Source: Actinomycetota bacterium (GTDB lineage: Bacteria; Actinomycetota; Acidimicrobiia; Acidimicrobiales; Aldehydirespiratoraceae). Taken from it: a DNA stretch of 47,472 bases. This document shows, one piece after another, positions 39,398 to 47,472 of this stretch; within the stretch, counting starts at the first letter, position 1, and each line of letters starts with the position of its first letter. Under the pieces are notes generated by a model. The model was not told the DNA's origin. It worked only from the letters and a program-made list of their open reading frames with translations, and did not search any database. The stretch covers positions 1 to 47,472 of the forward strand of contig JAACCU010000119.1 in NCBI GenBank assembly GCA_009937405.1. The letters run 5' to 3'. Both the position numbers and the translations under genes were made by a program.

Positions 39398-40740
39398 TCT
39401 TCGTCGTACTTGCGGACGATTCGGGCACAGTCATCACCGCGGTCGCCATAGTTTCGGTACCAGTCGAATGAGGCACAGCCTGGCGACAGCAACACGGCTA
39501 CTCGACCTTCGGCAAGCCGGCGAGCAGCAGCCACTGCTTCTTGCATGTCATATGCGACCACGACCTCATGAGTGGATGAGAACACCGAAGTGATTTCGTC
39601 CGCGGCGTCACCAATGGCGACGACAGCGTGCACATGCTCGCCTGCGTCGCGCATGCTTGAGAGGTCGATTCCCTTGTTGCGGCCTCCGGCGATAAGCACG
39701 ACCTTCTCGAAGCCGCGAAGGGCAGCCACCGTGGCATGAGGTGTCGTTGCCTTGGAGTCGTCGAAGTACGTGACGCCATCGATCTCCCCCACTGGAGATA
39801 CTCGATGGGCGAGTCCAGCGAAGCGTTCGCATGCTTCAGCTACTGCTGAAAGCGTCGCACCGACCGGGATCGTGGTGGCGGCAACAGCAAGGGCGTCTTC
39901 GATGTCGTGGGGAAGGCTCCGCCACAGGCGATCAATCGAGGTGAAGGCGCCCTCTGGCCCGACAAGGTCGTCGCCTTCGAGATGCCAGTCGGCGCTTTCG
40001 CCACCGAAGGTGACGAGGTTTGCTGACTCGGGCACATGGCGCATCACCACCGGGTCCTCGGCATTCGCAACGATGACGCCATCGGTTCCGACCATGGCGA
40101 AGATCTCGGCCTTCGCTCGTTCATAGCTTTCGAGATCGGCGTGAACGTCGAGGTGGTCGGGCGCGAAGTTCAGCCAGGTCGCAACCGCGACCTGGAACTC
40201 GGAAGCCCTCGCCAGTCGAAACGACGATGCTTCGACGACAAAGACGTCGATGGTGAGATCGTCAATCGCGCGTACCAACGGCACATCGGTGTTACCCGCC
40301 GCTACCGCATTGAGGCCCGAGTGTTGGAGAGCGGCAACCGCCAGTTCGACCACGGTGGTCTTGCCGTTGGTGCCGGTGATGGCGGCAATCGGCCGCTTGT
40401 CCCATGCCGCTGCAAGGTCGAACTCACCGACGAGCGGACGATCTTTGTCGCGGGCAAGAGAGAAGACCGGGTGGTGCTCGGGAAGGCCTGGGGCTGGGCA
40501 GACGAGGTCAGCTTGCTCAACCAACGATTCCAGCACCGAGTCGGTGGGAGCCGCGTGGAGTTCGATGTCGAGCGCGGCTGCAGCTTGGCGAAGTCCTTCG
40601 TCGACGTCGTCGTCGGCCGCAATCACCGTGTGACCGCGGCGCAGAAGGGCCCCAGCGACGGCCCGGTTCGTGATGCCCATCCCCACCAACAAAATCGTGC
40701 AAGAGCCAGCGTCGAGGGCACGAGCGATCGGACCCCTCAT
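39385..40740 (-). CDS. murD: UDP-N-acetylmuramoylalanine-D-glutamate ligase MurD
   Basis: AITGTNGKTTVVELA; LNFAPDHLDVHADLESYERAKAEIF; FDDSKATTPHATVAALRGF. Confidence 0.94.
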   Translation of the reverse strand: MRGPIARALDAGSCTILLVGMGITNRAVAGALLRRGHTVIAADDDVDEGLRQAAAALDIELHAAPTDSVLESLVEQADLVCPAPGLPEHHPVFSLARDKDRPLVGEFDLAAAWDKRPIAAITGTNGKTTVVELAVAALQHSGLNAVAAGNTDVPLVRAIDDLTIDVFVVEASSFRLARASEFQVAVATWLNFAPDHLDVHADLESYERAKAEIFAMVGTDGVIVANAEDPVVMRHVPESANLVTFGGESADWHLEGDDLVGPEGAFTSIDRLWRSLPHDIEDALAVAATTIPVGATLSAVAEACERFAGLAHRVSPVGEIDGVTYFDDSKATTPHATVAALRGFEKVVLIAGGRNKGIDLSSMRDAGEHVHAVVAIGDAADEITSVFSSTHEVVVAYDMQEAVAAARRLAEGRVAVLLSPGCASFDWYRNYGDRGDDCARIVRKYDEECVR

Positions 40741-41771
40741 GCGGCGATGCCTGCTCGAATGGCGTCGGCGTAAAATAAGCCCAACCCGACCGCGGTGCAA
40801 AGACCCGACATGATCCAGAGGCGGACGATCACGGTGGTCTCAGGCCACCCACTGAGTTCGAAGTGATGGTGGATCGGCGCCATGCGGAAGAGACGACGGC
40901 CACCGCATCGGCGAAACACGATTACCTGGAGGATCACCGACACGGTTTCGGCCACGAAGAGCCCACCGATAATCGGAAGGAGGAGATGTGTGTTGGTGCC
41001 AAGGGCGAGCGCGGCAAGGCCGCTGCCGATCGCCAATGATCCCGTGTCGCCCATGAAAATCTGGGCCGGGGCCGCGTTCCACCACAGGAAGCCGATGATG
41101 CCGCCGACCATGGCCGTGGCGACAACGGCGACATCGAGAGCATGGGGGTTCCCATAGACCTCAAGGTGTCGGAATTGCCAGAATCCGATGACGGTGAAGG
41201 CGGCGAATGCAAATGCCCCAGATCCTGCCGCAAGGCCGTCGAGTCCATCGGTCAGATTGACTGCGTTGGTTGTGCCCACGATGAGCAGCACCGCCCACAG
41301 CATCCAGCCGATACGGCCGATGTCCCAGCCGGGGTTGTCGAAGCGGGTAAACGAAATCGTGGTTTCGACATGCGTGAACTGTGTCATCAGCGCAGCAAAG
41401 CCTACGGCCACGATCAGCAGTCCGAGTATCTTGGTCCGCTTGTTGAGACCCAGGTTTCGCGCCGCCACGACCTTGATCCAGTCGTCCATCAGGCCGACGG
41501 CGCCGCCGCCAACGATCGCAAGCATCACGAAGATCCCGGTGCGGGTGTAAATGCCGCCGAAGAGATCGGAGATCACGTAACCCGCAACCGCGCCCGACAC
41601 GATGGCAAGGCCACCCATGGTGGGCGTGCCGGCCTTCAGGTGATGACCCTCAGGGCCGTCATCACGGATGGGCTGGCCGACCTTGCGAGAGGTCAAAATC
41701 TCGATCAAGGCTTTCGTGCCAAGAAGAGACACGAGCATTGAGATTGCACCGGCGATCAGCAAGCGAGTCAT
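40737..41771 (-). CDS. mraY: Phospho-N-acetylmuramoyl-pentapeptide transferase MraY
   Basis: GTPTMGGLAIV; NAVNLTDGLDGLAAGSGA; FMGDTGSLAIGSGLAALAL; HHHFELSGWPETTVIVRLWI. Confidence 0.96.
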   Translation of the reverse strand: MTRLLIAGAISMLVSLLGTKALIEILTSRKVGQPIRDDGPEGHHLKAGTPTMGGLAIVSGAVAGYVISDLFGGIYTRTGIFVMLAIVGGGAVGLMDDWIKVVAARNLGLNKRTKILGLLIVAVGFAALMTQFTHVETTISFTRFDNPGWDIGRIGWMLWAVLLIVGTTNAVNLTDGLDGLAAGSGAFAFAAFTVIGFWQFRHLEVYGNPHALDVAVVATAMVGGIIGFLWWNAAPAQIFMGDTGSLAIGSGLAALALGTNTHLLLPIIGGLFVAETVSVILQVIVFRRCGGRRLFRMAPIHHHFELSGWPETTVIVRLWIMSGLCTAVGLGLFYADAIRAGIAA

Positions 41772-43195
41772 GAGTTGGCTCCTCCGAGGCGGCGCAATTC
41801 GTCACGCGCAACTACGCGGTCATCGAATTCGAGCACATCAGCGCCGATCGTCTGTGTCACCTCGTGACCTTTTCCGGCGATCAGCACGACATCTCCGTCT
41901 CGGGCGGCTGCAAATGCATGGCGAATAGCCATTCTGCGGTCTGGCTCGACCAGATCGGGGGATTTGTGCATGCCCGACACCACAAAAGCGATGATGGCAT
42001 TCGGATCCTCGCTCCGAGGGTTGTCGTTGGTGACCACGACACGGTCGGCGAGTCGTCGGGTCACCTCGCCCATTTGAGACCGCTTGCCCTGGTCGCGGTC
42101 GCCGCCGGCACCAAACACAACAATCAGTGAGCGTTGGGTGACAGCACGAGCGGCTTGCAGAACCGCCTCTAGCCCATCGGGCGTGTGGGCGTAGTCCACG
42201 ATGACCGCAAACCGTTGGCCTTCATCGATCTGCTCGAACCGGCCCGGCACGGTCGGTAACTCGGCGAGACCACCGATGACATCGGCCTGCTCCACTCCCA
42301 GCGCCACCATGATTTCCGCTGCGAGCGCAGCGTTGGCCACATTGAACGCCCCTCCGAGTGGGAGATCAACCTCGGCGCTGCGCCAACGAAAGCGGCTCCG
42401 TCGGGAACCAAGATCAAGGATTTCGACAAGATCGTCATCAATCGCAACAACCGGCACCGATGCGAGGCTCGCCATGCGGGCTCCGGCCTCGGACCGAACG
42501 TCGATTACTGCGAGATCGCAGAGATCCGGAGTGAATAGCAACGCCTTGGCAGCGAAGTACGCCTCGAGGTCACCATGATGATCGAGGTGATCGACGCCAA
42601 GATTTGTAAACGCGGCGACGCTAAAGCGCGTGCCGTTAACCCGGTGCAGGTCAAGCGCGTGGCTTGACACCTCCATCGCTACCAACTCTCGTCGGTCGTG
42701 GCGCGCCACCGCGAGAATGCGCTGGAGGTCGGTGGCTTCAGGAGTCGTCCGTTCCCCGGTAAGGGTCCCGATCTCCAGACAATCTTTCCCCAGAATCTCG
42801 CCGATGGAAGAAACCATCCGGACCGTCGTTGTCTTGCCGTTGGTGCCGGTGACGCCCACAACGTCGAACGATTGGCTCGGGTTGTTATGGATGCACGCGG
42901 CCACAGGGCCCACCGCTTCGCGGACATTGCTGACAACAATCTGAGGGATGGCTAAATCGAGTTCGTGGTCGACGAGCAGAGCTGCGGCACCAGCGTCTTT
43001 GACCGCAGCGGCGTAGTCGTGACCGTCGGCATTGGTGCCGGGGATGCACGCGAAGATCATCCCGTCGCCGACCCGACGAGAGTCGTGTTCAGCCTCGAGC
43101 AGCACGAGAGAGGACGAAATAGCGATCGCCTCTCTGTTGAGAGAAGTGACTTGTTTTCCCGCCGCCGCAACCACCTCACCGAGGCGAGCACTCAT
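41768..43195 (-). CDS. murE: UDP-MurNAc-tripeptide ligase MurE (probably meso-DAP adding)
   Basis: VVGVTGTNGKTTTVRMV; EVSSHALDLHRVNG; VVTNDNPRSEDPNAI (DNPR motif typical of mDAP ligases). Confidence 0.94.
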   Translation of the reverse strand: MSARLGEVVAAAGKQVTSLNREAIAISSSLVLLEAEHDSRRVGDGMIFACIPGTNADGHDYAAAVKDAGAAALLVDHELDLAIPQIVVSNVREAVGPVAACIHNNPSQSFDVVGVTGTNGKTTTVRMVSSIGEILGKDCLEIGTLTGERTTPEATDLQRILAVARHDRRELVAMEVSSHALDLHRVNGTRFSVAAFTNLGVDHLDHHGDLEAYFAAKALLFTPDLCDLAVIDVRSEAGARMASLASVPVVAIDDDLVEILDLGSRRSRFRWRSAEVDLPLGGAFNVANAALAAEIMVALGVEQADVIGGLAELPTVPGRFEQIDEGQRFAVIVDYAHTPDGLEAVLQAARAVTQRSLIVVFGAGGDRDQGKRSQMGEVTRRLADRVVVTNDNPRSEDPNAIIAFVVSGMHKSPDLVEPDRRMAIRHAFAAARDGDVVLIAGKGHEVTQTIGADVLEFDDRVVARDELRRLGGANS

Positions 43196-45069
43196 TGCGT
43201 CGGCTCAGCACTATCGCTGCCTCCGGCGGTTTCCAGCACTCCGGCCGGGTCGGCCCGGACTCGCTCGCCGGTCGGTCCGGCTGTGCTCGGTAAAATCTGT
43301 AGCTGCCGAACCGCATAGGCGGCAATCTCTGCAAACGCGGGTGCCGCGACGGCGCCGCCCCCGTACAGATCGGTTGTCGGGTCATCGATGATCACGATGA
43401 TCGAGAGCTGAGGCCCATGGTCGTTGGAAATGATGCCACCGAAGCTGGCCGCATAGTGGCGTGAACCGTTGCCATCTTCATCGATATCGCAGAGGTATCC
43501 GCCCATGGCACAAGGCTGCCACGAGGTGCCTGTCTTGCCGGCGATCTCATAGCCGGGAACCAGGGCGCGTGTGCCAGTTCCCCTCGCCACCACCTCAGCC
43601 ATCATCCTCAACACTGCACCTGCGGTTTCTTCGCTCACGACACGGTGGGGGTCACTGAGCCCCACATCGTCAGTTAGTAGAACCGGATCAACGTGGACAC
43701 CACCGTTGGCGATCGTGTTATAGCTCTGGAGCATCTGGAGGCCGGTGACCGCGATGCTCTGGCCGATCGCCGCGTTCGATAACTCAAGCACGTGGGAGTC
43801 GAGCGGATCGAGAATGCCACTGGCCTCGCCTTTGAACTCGAGCGCAGTGCGGCTACCAAGACCAAATCCGAGGAACGCGTGGTACAGCCCATCAGCGCCG
43901 AGTCGGGTGGCCAATTCGATCGTTCCAATGTTGGACGACAGCGCCATCACGTCGGTCGGCGTGTAGTAGGTCTCGGTGTGGGCAAAGTAGTCCCGGTAGG
44001 TCTTCGTACCACCCTCAACGTTGTACACGAGTTGCTCCGGGAGCTGAAGGAGTTCCTGGGGTGAGGCGGCGTTGGCTTCGAGTACCGCCGCCATGGTGAG
44101 CGGCTTAATGATTGACCCGGGTTCATAGGTCCAGATGGCGGAAAGGTTCGTCGTGGTGCACTCGATCACGCCACTTTCACTGCTGCGTTGAACATTCGCA
44201 GCCGCGATGATTTCGCCGGTCTCGGGAATCATCACAATGGCGATGCCGCGCTGGCCTACTGCCCCTTCGACCGCTTCAGCCAGGATCTGTTCCGTCTGGT
44301 ATTGCACGTTGCGGTCGAGGGTGGTTCGAACATTCTGACCTGGCTGAGCCGGCTCGATAATCTGCTCTCCGTTCGGGATGGTGGATTCACCATCGGCGCT
44401 CGACTCGAGGATGACGCTGCCGGGGACACCGGTCAGGCTGCTGTCGTAGGCCTCTTCAAGTCCGCTGATGCCGACATGGTCAATGTCGGTGCGGCCCACG
44501 ATGGCGAGGCCTGAGCATGGACCGTTGGGATGCGTGCGCCGAGGTTCATTCCGAAACCAGATTCCCGGGATCTCCAGGTCGCGGACTGCCTCGGCGGTCG
44601 CCTCGTCAACCTGGCGCGCGATGTAGGCGAATGAACTGTCTCGGGAGAGCCGAGTCATTAGAACACCGGGCGGGGTATCGACAAGCTCACTGAGCTGAGC
44701 GACGACGAAGGGCAGTTGCTCTGCGGTGAACACACGAGGATTGGCCTCGATCGTGATTGCTGGCAATGAGTGAGAAATCGGTCGTTCCCACCGGTCTGTA
44801 ATTTCCCCGCGAGGAGCGGGCAATTCCTGGGTGATGACTCGAGTGCCGAGACCTTCCTGCAACTCGGGATCAGGAGTGAGTTGAAGATCGGCGAGCCGAT
44901 AGCTCAACATCCCAAATCCAACGAGAAGCGCAAGCCCGAGCGTGGCCACCCGCTTGCCGCACACGGTGGGGCGCGTGGCTACCACCGTGCGACGAGGTAC
45001 CTTTCGGCGGACCGAGGTTCGAGAGGTGACGGATCTGGTGGGGGCTTTGCCGGGGCGGCGAGCCGTCAC
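43192..45069 (-). CDS. ftsI: Peptidoglycan transpeptidase FtsI/PBP3
   Basis: LAIVGRTDIDHVGISGLEEAYDSSLTG; YEPGSIIKPLTMAAVLE; LSSNIGTIELA; GYEIAGKTGTSWQP. GTG start at 45069 overlaps the ftsL stop. Confidence 0.94.
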   Translation of the reverse strand: MTARRPGKAPTRSVTSRTSVRRKVPRRTVVATRPTVCGKRVATLGLALLVGFGMLSYRLADLQLTPDPELQEGLGTRVITQELPAPRGEITDRWERPISHSLPAITIEANPRVFTAEQLPFVVAQLSELVDTPPGVLMTRLSRDSSFAYIARQVDEATAEAVRDLEIPGIWFRNEPRRTHPNGPCSGLAIVGRTDIDHVGISGLEEAYDSSLTGVPGSVILESSADGESTIPNGEQIIEPAQPGQNVRTTLDRNVQYQTEQILAEAVEGAVGQRGIAIVMIPETGEIIAAANVQRSSESGVIECTTTNLSAIWTYEPGSIIKPLTMAAVLEANAASPQELLQLPEQLVYNVEGGTKTYRDYFAHTETYYTPTDVMALSSNIGTIELATRLGADGLYHAFLGFGLGSRTALEFKGEASGILDPLDSHVLELSNAAIGQSIAVTGLQMLQSYNTIANGGVHVDPVLLTDDVGLSDPHRVVSEETAGAVLRMMAEVVARGTGTRALVPGYEIAGKTGTSWQPCAMGGYLCDIDEDGNGSRHYAASFGGIISNDHGPQLSIIVIIDDPTTDLYGGGAVAAPAFAEIAAYAVRQLQILPSTAGPTGERVRADPAGVLETAGGSDSAEPTQ

Positions 45070-45506
45070 CGGTCGGCCCCAGAGCCGAACGGATCGACCC
45101 ATATCGGGGCCGCGAGCGCGCCATCGGGCACTGGCGTCAGCATCACGAGAGATGCCGACTCGACAAGTCCGGCGGCTGCCGCTTGCGTCGCGAGTCCCTC
45201 GGGAGAGTCGGCGGCAGCCAACGATGCCACTGCCCGTGTCACCTCGGTTTCGAGGACCACATTTTCAGCATTGATGGCGTCGATCTGGGCTTGCCCCTGC
45301 ACGAGCATGGCGTGGATAGCGGCGAGAACGAACAGTGTGACAAAAACGACCAGAAGAAGGGTGGAACCGATGGCGCCGACAGTGCGGATCCGAGTGTCGG
45401 GTCGAACGACTTGAAGCGGAGCGCGCCGCGGGGCTGCCTTGAGCGGGCGGGGCACCGGAGCCGACGATGCGACCCTTGGCGACAGGGCGGGGCGAGCGGC
45501 GGCCAT
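45066..45506 (-). CDS. ftsL: FtsL-like division protein
   Basis: Small single-TM protein between rsmH and ftsI with a basic N terminus and a short heptad-like region after the TM. Confidence 0.75.
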   Translation of the reverse strand: MAAARPALSPRVASSAPVPRPLKAAPRRAPLQVVRPDTRIRTVGAIGSTLLLVVFVTLFVLAAIHAMLVQGQAQIDAINAENVVLETEVTRAVASLAAADSPEGLATQAAAAGLVESASLVMLTPVPDGALAAPIWVDPFGSGADR

Positions 45507-46477
45507 CAGGCGACTTCCGCGAGCTTCTCAACGGCGCGAAAACGGGCGGCTTCAGAGCGCGGATTGCGCTCGATCTCTGCCTCACTCGGCTTCCGAGCGC
45601 CTCGCCACAGCAAGCGAACTGTCGGCTCGTTCCCAGGCGGCGGGGGAAGTTCTGGACGCTGACGAGGAGCTTCGCCAGCTTCATCACGGAAGAGACGTTT
45701 TACAATCCGGTCCTCACCGGAGTGGTACGAGAGCACGGCACACCGACCTTGTGGGGCGAGAAGGTCAAGAGCTTGTTGAATGGCGTCCTCGAGGATGTCG
45801 AGTTCCTCGTTGATCTCGATGCGTAGCGCCTGGAATGTCTTGCGGGCCGGGTGTCCACCTTTACGACGAACAGCCGCAGGTACAGCATCACGAACAACGT
45901 CAGCGAGTTGAGCCGTGGTGGAGAACGGCCGGTTGGCCACGATGGCCTTGGCGATGCGCGGGGCTTGCCGCTCGTCGCTGTTGCGCCGAAGGATGCCGAT
46001 CAATGATCCCTCATCGATGGTGTTCACAAAACCTGCTGCAGTAATGCCCTTCGAGCGGTCCATACGCATGTCCAGGGGACCATCGTTTCGGAAGCTGAAT
46101 CCGCGATCGGCATGGTCGAGCTGAGGCGAACTCACGCCCAGGTCGAACAATGCACCGGAAAGCTGAGTGTGTCCAAGAGAGCGGACCGCATCGGCGAGAC
46201 CATCGAAACGGGTGTGGCGGAGGGTCACCCGGTCGCCATGGGGTGCGAGCCGGGTGCCAGCAGCGGCGAGTGCCTGCTCATCCTGGTCGAGACCAAGGAT
46301 CGAGAGGCCCTCGTTTACTGCGAGAAGAGCGGATGCATGGCCGGCACCGCCGAGCGTGGCATCGACGACGAGGCCATCAGGAACTTCCGAGAGCACTGAT
46401 ACGACCTCGTCACGCATGACAGACACGTGGGAGAACGGTTTCGTGCCGCCAGTCTGGTTGTCGACGTTGTCGGTCAT
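45506..46477 (-). CDS. rsmH: 16S rRNA (cytosine(1402)-N(4))-methyltransferase RsmH/MraW
   Basis: HVSVMRDEVVSVLSEVPDGLVVDATLGGAGHASALL; FDLGVSSPQLDHADRGFSFRNDGPLDMRMD; SYHSGEDRIVKRLFRD. Confidence 0.96.
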   Translation of the reverse strand: MTDNVDNQTGGTKPFSHVSVMRDEVVSVLSEVPDGLVVDATLGGAGHASALLAVNEGLSILGLDQDEQALAAAGTRLAPHGDRVTLRHTRFDGLADAVRSLGHTQLSGALFDLGVSSPQLDHADRGFSFRNDGPLDMRMDRSKGITAAGFVNTIDEGSLIGILRRNSDERQAPRIAKAIVANRPFSTTAQLADVVRDAVPAAVRRKGGHPARKTFQALRIEINEELDILEDAIQQALDLLAPQGRCAVLSYHSGEDRIVKRLFRDEAGEAPRQRPELPPPPGNEPTVRLLWRGARKPSEAEIERNPRSEAARFRAVEKLAEVA

Positions 46478-46519
46478 GGTTCAAAACACCCGGTGTGAGG
46501 CCGCTGCGGCCGAATCGCC

Positions 46520-46629
46520 CATCTGCAGTCTCCCGATCGGCGGCGCACGCCGGGATTTCTCCCCGGTCGTGCTAATGGCAAGCGGGCGGAGTACGGGTCT
46601 TCCATTTGCTGATCGGAAGACTGCAGATG
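46520..46629 (-). promoter_or_regulatory. Structured mraZ-rsmH intergenic element, candidate cis-regulatory RNA
   Basis: Arms 46520..46541 and 46608..46629 form a 22-bp stem with one G-U and one A-C mismatch; nested 10-bp hairpin at 46545..46572 with one bulge. Confidence 0.6.
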
Positions 46630-46677
46630 TTCGGTTCGTTCACTGGTGGCCAGTAGCCGGGTAGATCCTTTCCTGCG

Positions 46678-47115
46678 TTAGTTGGGTCCGAAGCCGTGCC
46701 CGCGCTCGATGGCGTCGGTGAGTTTTTCGGCGCCGCTCGGGCTGATGCTCGACCAGCGCTCCGGGTTCCAGAGCTCGATACGGCGAAGCGCGCCGGTGAC
46801 AATGACGTTGCGGTCGAGTCCACCCAATTCGCGCAGATGCGGAAGCAGACGAACTCGGCCTTGAGAATCGGGGGTGACCTCGTCGGCCTGGCTGGCGAAG
46901 TGACGCAACGCATCGACTCCAACGTCGCCCTTGGCTACCTGTGCTTCGAGTCGATCAGCCATCCGGTCGAACTCTTCGGCCGGAAGGATCGCCAAGCAAT
47001 GGTCGAGCGGCGTGATGAACGCTCCCTCGGCCAGCTTTGCTCGAAACGACGACGGGAGAATGAGCCGGCCTTTGTCGTCGATTGTGTGTTCGAAGTTTCC
47101 GACAAACCGTGCCAT
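46678..47115 (-). CDS. mraZ: Transcriptional regulator MraZ
   Basis: GNFEHTIDDKGRLILPSSFRAKL; ASQADEVTPDSQGRVRLLPHLRELGGLDRNVIVTGALRRIELWNPERW. Confidence 0.96.
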   Translation of the reverse strand: MARFVGNFEHTIDDKGRLILPSSFRAKLAEGAFITPLDHCLAILPAEEFDRMADRLEAQVAKGDVGVDALRHFASQADEVTPDSQGRVRLLPHLRELGGLDRNVIVTGALRRIELWNPERWSSISPSGAEKLTDAIERGHGFGPN

Positions 47116-47179
47116 TGCTCACCTCTTTTCCGTGCGTTGTTCGTGTTGGCGGAGAAGGCAGTTGAGTATCTCCAGAGAA

Positions 47180-47244
47180 CCCCTCGGTCCCCTAACAGGA
47201 TCCCTAGCACTCCATATCGCCCCACACTACTCCCCATACCTCCA
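47180..47244 (-). promoter_or_regulatory. G-rich direct repeats upstream of mraZ, candidate MraZ operator
   Basis: Minus strand: TGGAGgtaTGGGGagtagtgTGGGGcgataTGGAGtgcTAGGGatcctgtTAGGGGaccgAGGGG. Confidence 0.4.
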
Positions 47245-47375
47245 AATACGCAAGGATATTTTCACGGAGAGCGATTACGAACGCACGTTCGGCGCGAATA
47301 TGATTCGCGTCAAACCAGCCGATTCTCGACGAAGTTTCACCCCGGCTGACGCACAAACATTGGGCTTTGGGGCTA

Positions 47376-47472
47376 CTAGGCCTGCGGCAAACAGTCCACG
47401 ACGGCATCAGCAACCGCGTCAGGAGTGCCGAACCCGACGACAGCGTCCATCAATTCGGCCGGCAGTTCTGTC
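47376..47472 (-). CDS. C-terminal fragment of an unidentified CDS running off the right edge
   Basis: Reverse-strand open frame ending TAG at 47376: ...TELPAELMDAVVGFGTPDAVADAVVDCLPQA*. Family not assigned with confidence. Confidence 0.5.
   Translation of the reverse strand, partial: TELPAELMDAVVGFGTPDAVADAVVDCLPQA

Noticed and set aside
47204-47413. 69-aa minus-strand ORF at the right edge
   Set aside because: A different frame gives a more protein-like C terminus ending at 47376; this ORF would run into the mraZ promoter region.
1-47472. CRISPR arrays, transposases, integrases, tRNA or rRNA genes
   Set aside because: No regularly spaced repeats, mobile-element proteins or recognisable RNA gene sequences were seen on either strand.

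Overview
High-GC actinobacterial chromosomal window, probably Acidimicrobiia-like (lineage is inference). It is dominated by housekeeping loci: a partial endonuclease III (nth) and an mshD-like acetyltransferase; rlmN; ubiE/menG and menA; a minus-strand purine operon (purL-purQ-purC-purE-purK-purF-purD-purM-purN); hrpA; dnaE; bpa (bacterial proteasome activator); an Rrf2 regulator; rluD; a DksA-like protein with a Lys/Ala tail; divIVA; yggT; sepF; yggS; pgeF; and a full minus-strand dcw cluster (mraZ-rsmH-ftsL-ftsI-murE-mraY-murD-ftsW-murG-murC-murB-ftsQ-ftsZ) that lacks murF. I see no mobile element, CRISPR array, tRNA or rRNA. Main points worth a second look: (i) an in-frame amber codon inside otherwise intact purD; (ii) a highly structured mraZ-rsmH intergenic region with a 22-bp near-perfect stem, a nested 10-bp hairpin and a competing alternative hairpin; (iii) three tandem DnaA-box-like sites just upstream of dnaE; (iv) a fatty-acid desaturase pseudogene with three lesions; (v) a PurL with two PurS-like repeats fused at its N terminus; (vi) G-rich direct repeats upstream of mraZ that may be its operator; (vii) a cysteine-depleted DksA-like protein with a histone-like tail encoded partly by a perfect tandem repeat. 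I found no convincing wholly new multi-gene system. All calls come from reading the sequence and motifs; no database search was run.
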